NCBI GenBank assembly: GCA_013399855.1
Contig: VXAY01003830.1
Span: 787,278 to 851,277 of the forward strand
Origin: Oxyruncus cristatus
Taxonomy: Eukaryota > Chordata > Aves > Passeriformes > Cotingidae
Reading direction: 5' to 3'
Length of the DNA: 64,000 nt
Positions 34,801 through 49,800 of the stretch are shown here, piece after piece. Every line of letters begins with the position of its first letter. The stretch's first letter is position 1. The notes under the pieces are model-generated. The model was not told the DNA's origin. It was given only the letters and a program-made list of their open reading frames with translations, and did no database searches. Both the position numbers and the translations under genes were made by a program.

Positions 34801-37800
34801 GCTAGTTTTTAAATGGAATAAGAGATAGTAAAATTACTAGGCATACAACTGGGACATAGAAAAATACTGAATTTCTAGTAAAGCATACAATACACAGTGT
34901 ATGTGTACAGTTGAATATCTGCTCTTTTTAATCATCATGTACATGTAATTATACTCTGTGCTACCTGCAAAACTGTAAGAAAAAACTCATGTTGGTTATT
35001 AAGGTTGTAACATAAGAAAACAGTATTTTCTCCTGTTAACATGTTTATATTTTACATAAAATAAACTCCCTAGCTGATCTTGCTTCCACTCAACTTGCTT
35101 TGACTTCAGCCGAAGCCAGATTAAGTATTGATGTTGGTTGTTACAAAACATGCTTCTGAATGTCAGGTACCTGTATTCTTACAGACAACAAGACTGCCGA
35201 TGCTTGCTTTTTATTTCATTTGATGGAGTCACTGCATTTTAAGTGACTTCAGAGAATGTTTCACCACCTGGGCTGACTGCTTCTGAAGTGTCTTAAGAGA
35301 ACAAGTTTTGCATGCAGATGGTGAGTTGTCTTGGTGGAATACGCATACAATTCCGTGACTGAGCTGTACCTAGTTAAAGCACACCACTGACCTTGTCAAT
35401 GTTTTTGAGAACAGCTAAAACTGAACAGAATAAAAATCAGTCAGAATTGAACTACCTTTTACATCAGAGAGCAATGAGCCCTTTAGGCTGGGATTTTACA
35501 TATGACTACTGGAGTGGGAAAGGATTTTGCTAGTGAGATCTAAAATTCTGTCAGAGAATTGAAAGGTTCCCATTGTCTGCTGCTTTTCCTGAAGTTATTC
35601 ATTAGCAAACACAATTTGCATTCTCAAAAGTGAGGTAAATAAAAGGCTAGAGGTTCTTGCTCCTGCCTAATGGACTTTTGTTGTTCCTTCAGAATCATTC
35701 AGGGAATCAAAATCAAACGTAAGATGTCAAACTGCATATTTATAGCTAACAAAATATAAGATTTATGGCACATCAGACTAGGATGAAGGACTAGGTTGAA
35801 AAACACTTCACATGTTACAGTCCGTGTATCCTCTCAAATTTAAAACATTTGAAGCATCTTCAAATCTATTCCTGGCTTATTAGAATATGAGATTTTAACT
35901 GCAGGATGGAGACAGAAATTTTAAACATGTGAGATGACTGAAATGAATAAGCCACAAATCTGTTCTTTTAAAACATTTTAAAGAAATAGAATTTATAGTG
36001 TACACATAAAGCAACCAAGAAAAGGTTTCCAAGAGCAGGGTTCACAGTCACTGTACATGGGCTCAATTAGAAATTTTCTCAGTTCAGAAATGCATTTTCC
36101 GAGAAGCTGTATGATATTTACCTATGTCTCTGTTCTTTATTCTTTTATGTGTTAGATTAGTCATTTTGCATTAGATTGGGTTATGTTCTGTGTGCCAGAT
36201 AAACAGAGAAATGCTAAAAATATAATCTCAATTGAAAACTCAGATATGATTGGAGAAAATTGTAAAATTCTGTGTTTAAATACACTCACCAGACTTCAAA
36301 CAACATTTAGTAGACATGATTAAATGTATGACATGGAAGACCATGTATTTGGAGATGTTAATTTCCTCGAATGTTCCTGTGTAATGTAAAAATCAAGTAA
36401 AAATTTTGAAAGAGGAAAATAAGACAACCATTATATATATATANNNNNNNNNNNNNNNNNNNNNNNNNNNNNNNNNNNNNNNNNNNNNNNNTATATATAT
36501 ATATGGCAACAACATTTTACTTATCTGTTCTGATAAAATGTACCTTTTATTAATTTTTTAACAAAGAGTAGATTACTCCATCACCTTAAGTTCACTTACC
36601 CTCACTGCATAATGCCTTTGACTGCTCCACTGTGACATAAGAGCTTCAAGCATTCCTCAGTCTAATGAGGTTGTAGCTATGTGTCCTTTTTGTCTCTGGG
36701 AGATGCTTGTGGCACAGGCTGTGGGACCAGCAGCCCTCTGAAGACCTGGATCTTCCTGGATCCTATCTCTGAGGGCATACCAGACCGCTGAGGGCTCTCT
36801 TCACTTCTCGCCTCAGCAGCTTCAATACGTATTTTCCCCGAGCTCATCTTTCCAGGAACATGTGGTGTATGAGTTTTGTATCATTTCCACTACAGAATAA
36901 CTTTGCCCTACATAGCAGATCTAGGAAAAAAAAAGATAAACAATCATATGTCGTCTGCTTCAGTAAAGATTCCTTTAATTAATTAATCCAATAACTCTAA
37001 AAACTTTTCCCTTTTTCTCTCCTATGGCTGCCTTCCCCATATTCTTACATGATTGGGTGGGAGGCACTCTCCATCCTCTGTGTCACAGCAGGTATCTATT
37101 ACTGAGTTATGGTTAGAGACCGGGTGTGAAGGATGGGCTGGAAAGGGAAGGAGCCCATTGGTGGCATTCAACACTGTGCAGACTGGTCATCATCAAAGTG
37201 AACAGTATCAGTTCGGTTTAACCAGTCACAAATACTTCACCTGAACTGCAGTTCATGCTACTTAAATGCTAACAGTGCATTTAGTCTCACTATGAATACA
37301 GAAACAGCAGAGGAGGCAACAAAATGGAGTCTGCAGGTTGTCCCAGGATGCGTGGAGAGACCTGTCAGGATCAAACAGAATTCAAGAAGTGAAGACTGAT
37401 AGACACTTTTTGCCAAATCACTGCAAGGGTAAAATAAAGAGGTCAGTGCTGAATGAAATTTGGAATAAGGCAGAGTGAAACATCCTTTGGATTTCATTTG
37501 ACACACATATGAGAAAAAATATTCAAGTCATATTTCAGAACAGCAAAGGTACAGAAGATACAGATATCATCCAATGTTGCAAACCAGACATCACAAATGT
37601 TTAGGGAGCAAATTTTACCATCAATCATTTCAGTGTAGCTGTAAAGAAGCTCCAGGCAGGTTTTCAGCTTTACAGTGGGATTAGCAATAACAGAATCTGT
37701 AATAAAGTTTCTTACAGCACCCTCATAAAAATTCTGGTGGGCAGAGATGTAAGACATGGTTATGTGTGAGCACTGGAGAAGAACAACAAGTGTGATTATC

Positions 37801-40800
37801 TCTGCTCTTTGAAAACAAGGTTCAGGAACACAAATAAAGTATTAAATTTTATTTAGTAATTAATCATATAATTCTCACTGTCATTTATGAAGCATTTTTC
37901 ATCCTCAAGATAGTTTACTAGATAATGTAATACCTTTTCAACTCTTAATTTTGTGAAGATGGTAGAAATTGGGTAATGTGTACCAAAATCCCTGTGTATT
38001 ATAGCCAACTTCAACTTCAGCTGAATCTGGCCACTCCTCAGCTAGACTAGTTGAACTGGTGGGAACATTTTCACCAATTCCTCAGCAGCTACCTTGATGG
38101 CCTATTCACCCTTGGATGCAGTTCGAAGTGCAGGTCTTGTAGCACATTGTTCCAGTGCAACCCAATCCCTTGCTGTCTCTGAAACAGCTCATCTTGCCTG
38201 GAATGCACTGGGGCAGCTGAGGTTACTCGGGAAGGTTGTCATAACAACACTTTACTTTCCAAGGAATGGATTCAATTTTTTTGCACCCTAGTAATAATTA
38301 AAAAACATTAGGTAAATATTATATAGGTAAATATTAGGTAAACCGAGGATGATGTAATTTATATGGTTTATTTCTCTTTCTTGATTCTGGATATTTTCAT
38401 TTACATTTTCCAATGAACAAAAGTATTCTGAGGTGAGGTCACTGACTGTTTTAATTCTGCAAGATGAGTAGTTCAGACAGCATTGGCTAAGACATCAGCA
38501 TGGCATTCTGTTGCCCCTCAGAATATGTCCTTGAGGACAATATAAAACCCAAATACTTCCCCCTAACCTTTACAACTACAACATTTTTAAATGCTCAGAC
38601 TCAGGTTGCTAAGTCTACTGTTGACATTTATGGGGATATTTCTGGGCATACTGCATTACTATCCTGTCATGTGGTTTCAACCAACACTGAACTAACCAAA
38701 CGTTTGCATTAACATGCTTCAGAGCAGTACTCAATATGTATATTAAATTGTATTTTTACCATGGCTTAGATAAGATGGTGCATGAAATCTAAAATCGTTA
38801 CTTTATGGCAATGTTACACATTCATATTCATTTATTGTTCCCACATGTAGTTACAGAGGATGAGGAAAGACAATCAGTTTATTATAAGTGGTACTGCAGA
38901 GCACAGCCTGTGCATAGCCAGTGTTTGGTGTGGTAACAGCAGTGAATAAAAGCTCACTGTTTAGTAGGTCTGTTTAGTTGTCATGACACTTGTAAAAGAA
39001 ATGTACCTGGAGAATTTGGTGTGTTTCCTAATATAGTGAATCTCTTGTTCTCCCTCTTGTGCAGCCAATCCCCACCTCCAGATTCTGAGCTGAAAACAAA
39101 CCACTTCATTCACCACGCTCTATGTACAATTGAACTTTATTTATGCAAAGGTATTTTACTCAGAGTCCCTATAATATGAAAATGAGCCATATCTCCTGGG
39201 CAGAACATCTTTTATCGTGAAACTGTGTTAAAACTGAATTCATGATATCATTTCTTAATGAAAAAAACCCTCTCATGCAGGTCCTCCTCTGGTGGCATTT
39301 TGTCCCCTCTATATTTTTTAGTTTGTCTTTTTTTTTTTTCCCCATAAGCCGTTATATATGGACTTCTTTATTCTTCCTATTACTCCTGTAATTTTGGACA
39401 GTATCATCTACCATTCCAGCTCTCACTCAATGGAAGACTACTAGCTTCTCTCTCTCTGAGGGATTGCAATATCAGTTCACCAGCTTCAGTGAATTTTGCA
39501 ACCATTAGATATCCAGTATTATAAGGCACATTAACAGGACTCATCCTTCAGGAGAGGATGTTCAGGAAAGCAGCAAGGGCTATAGATTGAACAAGAAAGT
39601 CTGTGCTTTCCATTCTCATCCATGTCAAGAACTCACTGTTTTACGTGGGGCAAGTAATGTAACCTATCTCTTCCTCTATTTCCCAACTAGAAAATGAGTG
39701 TCAATATTTATGTATCTTGGAGAGCTACGGAGCTTAGATCAGAGAAGTAGAGGCTGCAACCTAAATTACTTTACATGCACATGAATTAGGTTGCCACATT
39801 ATGGTTTTTTTTTCAGGCAGTCATCTGTTAATAACTGCAGCACTCTCTTCAAGGGGGCAGATTTGCAGACAGTAGGACTAGCTGAGTGTTATTTCACAGG
39901 AAAAGATCTTTACAAAGACATCAAACAACTGTTCAGAGGTGGCAGGAATTAATTCAGTGATACAAATATGCTCCATGTTTGTCCTGGAAGGTCAGTATTA
40001 CTGAATTTTATTTCCAAGTAACATATCCCATTATAACCCCAATCAAAGTCAGTGTGCAAAGATCAGGTCCAGAGTGATCTAACAAGGGAGTTGCTGCATG
40101 TTTCTTTAAGCTAACTGTCTCTCACCATGACTATATCTAGAGTTTTCAAAGGAAAGGGGGAAAACTCTATTGCAGACAGCTTATGAAATAAATGACCCAT
40201 TAAAGAAGATCAATTCCTTACAAAGAAAAGAAAGGAAAGTTTCCAAGGGAAAGAAACTTTCTCTGTAAGCTTACTCAGATTATTATTCCTTTTTTTAAAC
40301 AGATATTATTATATTATATCATCATATTACGTTATTATCATTTCTTATTACTTATCTTTGGCCCTTGGAGGGATTTTACAATGACTACAAGATCACCAAC
40401 AAAACTGACCTAACAACGATAATAACAAAAAAAACCAGCCAACCAGAAAACCTCAAACAAACAAAACCAAAAAAGAAACAGCCCCTCAATGCTTTTATAA
40501 AGTTATATAGCAAAAAGCCGAACATTTTAATGGAAACATTATTTCCAGAACTCTGTCCTTAAATTATTTTAGTCTTAGGTTTTGTACTCCTCATTTTAAT
40601 CCTGTTTTTCATCTCTGCAAAGCAGAGATGGCAATGTTCTGGGAAGGAAATGGTTGATATTCATGAAGAGGAGTAAGAAATGCTGTGTTCTTTTTATAAA
40701 GGGCAATTCCTCGCCCACATGGGCATTTGGAGCTCATATGGATCAGGTTTCCAAATAACCCACGTTTTGAGTCTGGAACAAATAATATGCAATATGCAGA

Positions 40801-43800
40801 AGTGAACCATCCTCAGCTGTCCCTGTGACAGACTGGTTTTTTAAAGACCTGCTGCTCATTTCCAATGTCCATTTTTATCAGGCCCTTTTAACTGGTCACC
40901 AAACAAAGAAAAAGCAGTTATTCTCTTCCGAAAGCTAGTAATATCTTATGTAGAAGAAAATTTGCATTTAGCTGAATGTTAACTTTACAATGCTGTCCAG
41001 CTACAGCAGAGTGATTTGCTTTTGCTTCCTCCCCACACCCAGCACATACACAGCCAGGAAGGGACTCTACTGAACCTTCTCAACTTCTTTGAACAAATTA
41101 AGCAAAGCTGTGTCACTGGGTGGCTTTTCTGCTTAAAGGAGAGATACTTCACAGAACAAATAAGAAGAGTCAAGGACATTACACCAGAAGGCTGCTGTCC
41201 TTTGGTTTCAGCCATATCAGCTATGCGAAACGAAAATGTTTTGTGTTTCTTAGTGCTTTCCTTTGCAGACATTTATCGAGTTTTGTCTGTACTCTTTCGC
41301 TTCACATTTTTCTAATAATCATTTCAGCATTCTCAGACTCTGGGAAAGGTCAAATCCAGACCAAAAACCAGCTCCAAGTTTTATGGGTTTGGTGTAAAAA
41401 CACAAGTAATGGTTTTTTTTGGAAGCAGCACATGGGATCCAAGTAACCTCACATTAGGACTGCTATGGGTTTACGAGCCATATGGTCCCGATCCATTTAC
41501 AAGTGGTGAAGGCTGGATAGCTTGTGCCCAATCTCTTGCTGGGTGATACAGTGGATCAGATAACTAATACAAGTGTGTAATACAGGAACCTGAGAGTGGC
41601 AAGGATTTTTTCTAAACAATTAAAACATCCCGTTTTGCTTGCTTCTCAGTCAATACACAGTTTCACACACAAAGAACATTGTGCTCTCAGATTGGAAAGC
41701 CATTTGACAGAGTGATGGGAGAAGTGATGGATGACTGCCTCAGGCATGAGCCTCAGGGCATGGGCATCCTTGTGCTCCATGGTGTCCTGCAGTGCTAATG
41801 AGAGCACTGGATGCCATCCTACTGCTACTTTTTAAAAAAATATTATTCTTAATACCATGTGTACCCAATTGTTTGGGCACTTCTCCTGTTGCTGCTTTCT
41901 CTGGACTGTAACACATATATTGATTCACGTACAGAAGCTGCAGTAGGAGAAAACTGTGATCTTATTTCTCTAACAGAGTGCATTTCCTCAGCAGCAGATG
42001 CCTTTTGACGCTGATCTCATTCACACTGGAACTGTATTTTCCTCCTTCTGTGAAAAACCACTGCTTTTCTTCCTCCCAGATCCTACCTGCCATCCTTCCG
42101 TAATAGGAATTTAATAAAAAGGCAAACAAAGGAACCCCCTTGTGCCTCAAAGAATCTGAACTGCCAGTGGGCGAAACAGACCTAGGCACTGATTAACACG
42201 GTCTGACAAAAGATGAGCTCAGAACAGAGCACCTCAGTGAAGAAACCCCCAACTGGCATGAATTGTCATCATCTACATTCATGCAATATCTGATACACAT
42301 GAACAGATGGGAAAGAAATCCTGCCTTTTGCATGCTATAATTTGATGTGCTTTGGGGCATTCACTGAAGTGAACGTGAGCAGTTTTGATGGTGTTGTGTT
42401 GGAAAACTGTCTAGTGTAGCCAGTAAACATGTGTCTGTTAATTGAAAGTACACATATAGTGCTGGTAACTCGGTCCACGTTACTGCACTTGAAAATGTAG
42501 TGAAGGGATGTTGGACCTTATCAGGCCCATGATGAATTTTCTGACGTTATAAGCTGCCTGACAATTTTGCCTGTGCTTTCCAGGACAATTTCCAAACAAC
42601 GTGAGTCTGAAAAAAATGAAATACAGCCAGGTTTTTAGGGGAAATATCAGCTCCAGAAAAGTGGCTCATTGTGGAATAGCAGGGTTTGAAGGTCGGTATT
42701 TTTTTTTTCTCCTTCCTTCTAGTACCCGGCTGTAATCTAAGGACTTGTATAAGACCAACTTTTAAACAAAAAGCTGGAATAAAACCAACTTCCAAGCTGT
42801 TTGACAGAGGGGTCTCTTTGGTGTTGGGAACAAAAAGAATTTAGAACAGGCACTTACTAAACCTTAAAAAAATATTCAAAAATATTCTCATGCTGCTTTT
42901 CTTTTGATAAAAGGGTCCACACCTCCATAATTCTTTGCTGCCTGAGTCTCTCATCAGTATGTATTTTGTGTCTATAGAAGTAAATTTCCAGTCTCCAGTA
43001 CCACAGTGAACAGAAGTTAAATGGAAAACTATATCTATACCTTAATTATTTTGTGATTCTTTTCACGTAAACCACTTGCATTTAAACTGCCTAAAATCTC
43101 TCCTACAAAGCTCCTTTGTATGATTCGCTATCACAACACATTAAGGAGCAAAACTTTTTTGTTTACTATGTACATAAAATACAAATCCACATATTTCATA
43201 ATATGATATAACATATACACTAATTATTTCTTAATTATCTTTTTTCTTTTTAAGTGCTGCTATGCCTTTTGGAACAGGAGAGGGATCAAGTCTGTAAAGG
43301 GCAGGAAGCCTGTGGTCCTCAAAATAGTTTGAGGAAACTTGAGTCTTTGATCCTCTCCTTAGCACCCTTGAGGTTACCTCTGGAAACCCATGATCATACC
43401 CTTTTGCAAGAAACCAAAAGCATTTTCAGGTGTTCATCCAGATGAATTCCTTGTTGGGAATAACACAGCACTCCAGCGATAGGTGGGCAACAAAATCCAG
43501 AGCTCCCAATTGCTATGTCTCCCTAGACTTCTCAGGGTCCCCCTCACTGCCATCTGCACCCGGGATCATTTGTCCTTCCTCTCATGCCCACTGGCCCCTA
43601 CAACGCTGAGATATTTACCCAGGTTGATTGTTTCACCAATGAACTGTCTGCTCTTATTGCAGTAAAGAGCAGCAAGTCACTTGGTCCTCAGGAGGGCTGG
43701 GGCTCCACTAATTGACATCACTAACAGCACCAAAGCGACTCCTGTTAAGCACAGCAGTGGAAAGACAGATGTTATGGTAATAAGTATAAATTATTTTACA

Positions 43801-46800
43801 AGCAAAAATGAGAATATTGCAATTCTTTCAACTTTTGGCTATTTGTTGTATTAACTTAGACTAACACAACACACTTCAACTATTTTGTGGGTATTCAAAA
43901 TATTCTGTTCTATTTTTTTGGCTTGAAAACAGGCAAAGAATATGTAATTTCCAGCTATATGGCTTGCTTCTGCTTCTTCTGAAAACCACGGGGAAATCTT
44001 ACCTTTGAATTCAATAGATATTGCTTTAAAGCTGCATTAATAAAGCTGGGGATGGGGACCTGGTCAGTGCTGGAGTTGGGAAAATGTTATAGATGCTCAT
44101 TTTGTCTTACACATCTTGCATGGTATGGCCACTCCTGACTTCATTTTATTTCAGTGGAAATAACACTAAATTTAAGGTTGTAACCAAATGTTGCTTTACG
44201 AAATGTTTCAATACAGCTAATATATGTAAGTGTGAGAATGTTCAGATTCATTAATAAGAATTTATTGTTAAAAAAAAATCAGAGTATTCAGATTCTGTAT
44301 TTCTTTTATAACCACAGATCCCATGAGAATTTTAGCAGCAGTTTAAAGTTAATAGTATTTCTTGCTCCTCATGGTCACCTCCATAAGTTCAAATTCAGTC
44401 TGTGGTTATTGCTGATCTTTATGAACTAAATTGCTCATAATTCCTTATTCATTTAAGTTAGAACTTCATAATCTAATGAGAGCCACTAAATTTAAGAGTC
44501 TAGTCCCATTGAATCTTAGCTGACAGACTCATAGAGGTAATATATCAAACCAGCTATCAAGATGAAATAATCAGATAGCTAAAAGACTGTACACTGATTG
44601 CACTGTTGGAAGTCTATTTTAAAAGATAAGCTAATTTATACCCCTTATGTTCCACTATAACTCCCTAAATTCAGAACTGTCTGATATGAAGTACACTCAC
44701 AAATTCCTATTTGAAAATTGCTGAGGAAAGTTTCCATTAAGGCATTTCACCAGTGCTGTCTAGTTCTCAGAGTAAGGAAGAAGCCACTGGAAAACCTGAA
44801 ATTTTTTCCCCAGCATCAGCACGTGTTGAGTCCAGCTTTTTTATCCTTGTCTCTTTTGCTCTGGGGCTTCCCAACAGCTTGCTGTCTCTGGTGTGCATCT
44901 CCAAGAGCAGATTGTCTTTGACAAAAAGCCATGTAGGCATCTGAGGAGCCAAGTTCTCTGCTGAAATAGACTATGTAGCTCTACTGAGAGCTGTGAAAAC
45001 GTACTGATTCTCACCGTATGGAAACCAACCTCCATCCTTAATTGTTGCTGTCTTTTCTCAATCAAGTAGTTCTGATTCCAGATGTGTAGCCTTGGGGGCA
45101 TGGGGTAGCCACTGTATGAAAATCTTTGTGAGTTACCCTTCGAATTTTTGATACATAATACCATGGAAAATGTATTTATCCTCTTCCTATATATTTTGCT
45201 ATAAAAATGGATTACATAGTTACCAAGAAGCAATAGATCCAAGTATCAAAATTACACTTTTGCAACCAAGCTGAAAGCTGTAGCTCCATGGTTTCCTCAG
45301 AGGAACTCATACAAAATGAAATAACATTTCATCTTACCCCTGTCTTCATGATTAGATGATGAAAAGAGTATCTGTGCCATGTTGCTAGTGAAGATAGTTG
45401 TTTTTTCTATTTGTAACAGAGCATGAGATTGGCTTCCAAAATGCACTTAGGGTAGAGTCACAGCTTTACTTCACTAAAGCAGGCTTGAAACTCCCACATC
45501 AGCAGGCTTTCTGTATAGGCACTTCTGATTCATATGGCAGTATAGTCAAGTTGTAGTTGGTGTATGCACCTATAAAGGGAAAAATATGACCACATCCATC
45601 TAGAAATAAGCCCTGACTTTTTTAACTATTACATTGAATCATTAGGAGGGGCTTTGCTATCTTCCTTAGTCTTCATAAACCAGGGAAAAAAACCCACCAA
45701 AATGGCTCATCACCCAGAATAATTTGTTCCATAAGGATCTGGCCTTTGGTTTGAAAAGTGTGGGCAGAACACTGATACAAGTGGAAGGGAAACAACTCCA
45801 CCTGTGGGAAGCAGTGTGGGTGACATGCAGGGTACTTCTGTGACCCACACAGTGGCTGCAGCATGCATCAGGCCAAGCAACAATTCTTCCACCCTTGAAA
45901 CCCAGGACAAAAATATAGATAGAAAAAAAATCCTACAGCTCCCTGCTCAAAGCAAACCCAGTCATAAAGGACTATGTGCTTAGCAGTAAGAAAATCCAGG
46001 CTGCAAACACATTAATTGTTTTTAAAATAAGATAAAGATGCAATACTGATAAAGCTAAAGATATCAGCTGTAATGAATCATTGGACTTCTTGTTTATTTG
46101 ACTGACTTGAACCATTTTATCTTGAAATGTTTTTATATAATGCACATTGATCAATTTATTCTGGGTAAGGCATCCACTGAAATGATGATTGAATTTATGT
46201 CAGTGTGAGAGTGACAGTAACATGTTTCTGTCAATAATAGTGAAGAATAATATTAAAGAACACTACAGAACAGAGTGCTCCTTTCTTAAGCCATAAACCA
46301 ACACATGAGCCTTGAGAAATAGTCTGATGTCATTTTGGGAGACAAACATTGCACTGACGATATCAGAGTCAAAAAAGTGCATAAGGAAATACAGAGATGA
46401 CTGTTTTTGAGACTAAGAAGGAATGTGGTTGTGGTAATTTTTGTCTTTTCCTTTTGTCCTTCATGTTATTCAGAAACAGTTCTCTGTTATTCAAAATCAG
46501 GATAGGGCTCCTGCTACAAAAACATTACTGGTTTCTTTCAAATCTCAAACATTAGAAATATTTTTCTGACTTAGGATGCTTTATACCTGCCTGATCATCA
46601 GTGACACAGACTGCACTCCTGCTCATTTTCTCTCTCAGATGGTGCAGGGTAAAAGTAGACGTGGAGATGCCCTGTCTGGGCAGCCCAGTCTTGCTCCTGG
46701 ACATCAGCACCTTCCATGAGTGAGCCAAGTAGTATCAGCTGGGGTTCCTGCTATAGAGAGACTTGTGGGAAACTGGATTATTTTTTATTGTTTCTTTTTA

Positions 46801-49800
46801 TTATTATTTTCTATTAATTGAATCATCTGCAAAGATTTGTGGACATTTATACAGCCGGAGAGACGGGGCAGGAGTCAGGAACCACCTAACTACCGGTAAA
46901 ATCTGTTCAACTTTACATTCAAACCAGGCCTGACAGCAAGAACGCTTGTTCAGAAACACATGTCAACGTGGACTTCTACTATTAGTTATTGTTCTTACAG
47001 GATCAATCATGAATTCAGAAGTAATAAAGAATAACACTGCCTTTTTATGTGCCTCTGCACAAGATGTGAGTGGACAGTGTCAACAAGAACTACGTGAAGC
47101 AGAAAAACTCATGGAGTAACAAGATGACTCACAGGCAGCATAGCTGGAAGTAAAAAGCTTTCAAGACACATGAAAAAAATGTCAGTTGTGAAGAACACCA
47201 ACGAATTGCATCATACACCATTTTGTGAACCAACACTTTACACGCATAAATGGTGAGAAGCTCACCTTCATAATAGTCTAGCAAGCTTTTCTCTTCCTTT
47301 GAAAGATAAAAACTTGAAACAAGCAAATGAATTGCCCGGTATGATAGATCAGTGTTAGAACCGGAAACAGAATGCAACAATTCCCGCTTCAGTCTTTAAA
47401 ACAAAACAGAGCATAGAATTGTTTGGGCTTTCCACTGTTGCCAAATTTGAGCAAAGCTCATCAGAGGACCATCCATGAGGACCACACTACACCCAGTGGA
47501 ATTTGCTTCACCCTCAAACAAGTTTAACTATGGATATCAGTATGTATTGGTGTTACATAGAACCATAAAATATTTTTTGGTTATTAATTTAATTTATTTT
47601 TTAAAACTTCTCTTTTGTTTAAAGATCCCCACTAAATTCTACTGTGGTGAAGCTTTTGGTCTGGTTTCCCTTCTTGCACAATGACCAGTTCTCTTGTGTA
47701 CAGATACTTTGCAAATACAACTCTTTAGCTGTTTCTAGGAGATACTCACTGCAGTATCTCTTAAAAACTGATTTGTTTTATTAGGAACTCAAAGTGTCAC
47801 ATTTCCATACCACTGCAATTACCAGGTAACAGTGTTTTTACTTCCAAAATGCCATTTCCAAGTTTATCATCTCTCTGTGACTTGTAATTCTTCTGGAATG
47901 TTTGAGATCTGTGATGGTCTCCCTGGTGATGGTTGCCATAGTGCTTCACAGGATTTTATTTCTGCTTATTCCTCAAAAGCAGGACTATGGTTCTCTGTGG
48001 GAGGCCCAGAGTTGCACCAATCTCAGGTTTTATAGCCTTTGCTGTTCTGCCCCCACTAGGGAACAAACTACCCAGACATTCCCCTGTCATCTTTACTGTA
48101 TTCCATCAACTCTGTTTAGAACAAATGTCACAAAAAATTTTCCTCCTTTTCTCAGCACACTATTACACCTTAGTTCATTGATTTCTACTTAGTTTCTATC
48201 TTGAGCACAGGTTATTCTTCATGAAAATTTCAGACTACATTTTCCAACATCATGCCCAATACACCAAGTTATAAAAATTTTAGTTATGTTAAAATACAAT
48301 TCAAAAGCCTTAAAAGTAGGACATAGTAACACTACTGTGAAGCTAATGGCCTCTAATCCTATGCTGTACCTATCTTGGGGTAGTTCAATCTCACTCATTT
48401 TGACAAATATCTTCCCAAAACTATTTTTTTTTTTGAAACTAAGAGCTGTAAGAAAATTGCCAAGTCTCATTTCGGTGAAATGACTGATCTAACATCTATC
48501 TCAGAGGCCATGTCAGTGGCAGCTAGGTACCAAAATATCTTTGGGAAGCTGAGCCGTGCTGATGCACTTGAAGAGGTAGATCATTTCCACTACCTTTGCT
48601 TATGTTAAAAGGTACTTTCAGCAGTGTCTTGTCTAAACAAAGTCAAAGCTGATGAATCATTTCATATAACAGATGCAGAATCTGGTTCACTGAAGCGTCA
48701 AAGTCAGGTGTTCAAACTGCTTTCTAAAGGGCATATATAGAAAACATCTATCACAATGAAGCCTCTCCTCATGGTAGATAGAGCAGTCCTTTAAAAAGAC
48801 TAATCACAGATATACACAAATGTTTTATATAAAATGGTAGTTACTGTCTCTCTTTTGCAGAATTTGCATCTTCTGAGTGACTGAGGAGCAGAGAAGAATA
48901 AATGAACTCCTTTACAACCAATTTAATTTTTAGGATTTATTTGACCAGAGGACAATTTGGCATAAAATATACAATAAAAGTGTATATAAATATACAATTA
49001 TTTATTGTAAAGTAAAAGCGTAAAATATACAAGAAAATACACGAGAAAAGTGTAGGAGGTGACTGAAGGCTATCAAGAAAGAAAAAGCTCCCAGAGGAAC
49101 ATGAGCACAAGGCAGTAGCCTTCCAAATTGCCATACGGTTGTTTAGGCAGCTGGCATTATAACACCACAAAGCAACTATTTCGTGACCCTAGATCCAGTC
49201 CCAAGGAAAGTGGGTTACATGAGTAACAACACCTGCCCATGTAGGATCTTGCATTATGGACCCATCCTCCTCTAGGGTCTGCAGTATGGTGTGGCAGGAT
49301 AGAGATGAAGGAAAAGGCAGTGACATCTGTGACATCCGACCAAAATTGTCTGGGACATAGCTTTCTCCAGCCCATGAAAGTTTATATTGGAGATGTTTTC
49401 CAGTTCCTTGACAAATAGGTTTTGAAGCTTTTCTAGTTTGTAAGGCAGTCACAAAACCACAGAAGATGTTTCTTAGAAGACTAATATCCAATCTTACTGC
49501 TACTGTCCATACTAACATGTACGTTACAGCTCACCTTGCTGGGCTTGCTCAGCCATTGCAGTGAACAAAGGGTCCAACCTTTACCCATTTCTGTATCCTG
49601 GTGGCAGATGGGCCCATCTACCTGAACAGAGACTGAATGTAATTCTGAACTTAGATCATCTTTATCCAGTGCAATACTTCTCCTATCAGAACATTAATAA
49701 GCTGTATGTGCTGAATAAAAAATGAGGTAAAAGTCACCTGCCTGGAGCGTGTGTAAGGGGTAGCATGCCCTGTTAGGCTGTCAGAGTGGACCAGAGGCAG

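Noticed and set aside
37494..37757. Minus-strand 87-codon frame compared with the SPATA18 Mieap domain
   Set aside because: An ungapped comparison from memory gave only about 8 identities in 70 positions, far below what a bird SPATA18 orthologue should show.
44841..45242. 133-codon minus-strand open frame
   Set aside because: No recognisable domain; its length is near the longest expected by chance. Part of it was considered for the minus-strand exon chain, but competing splice choices leave it unsupported.
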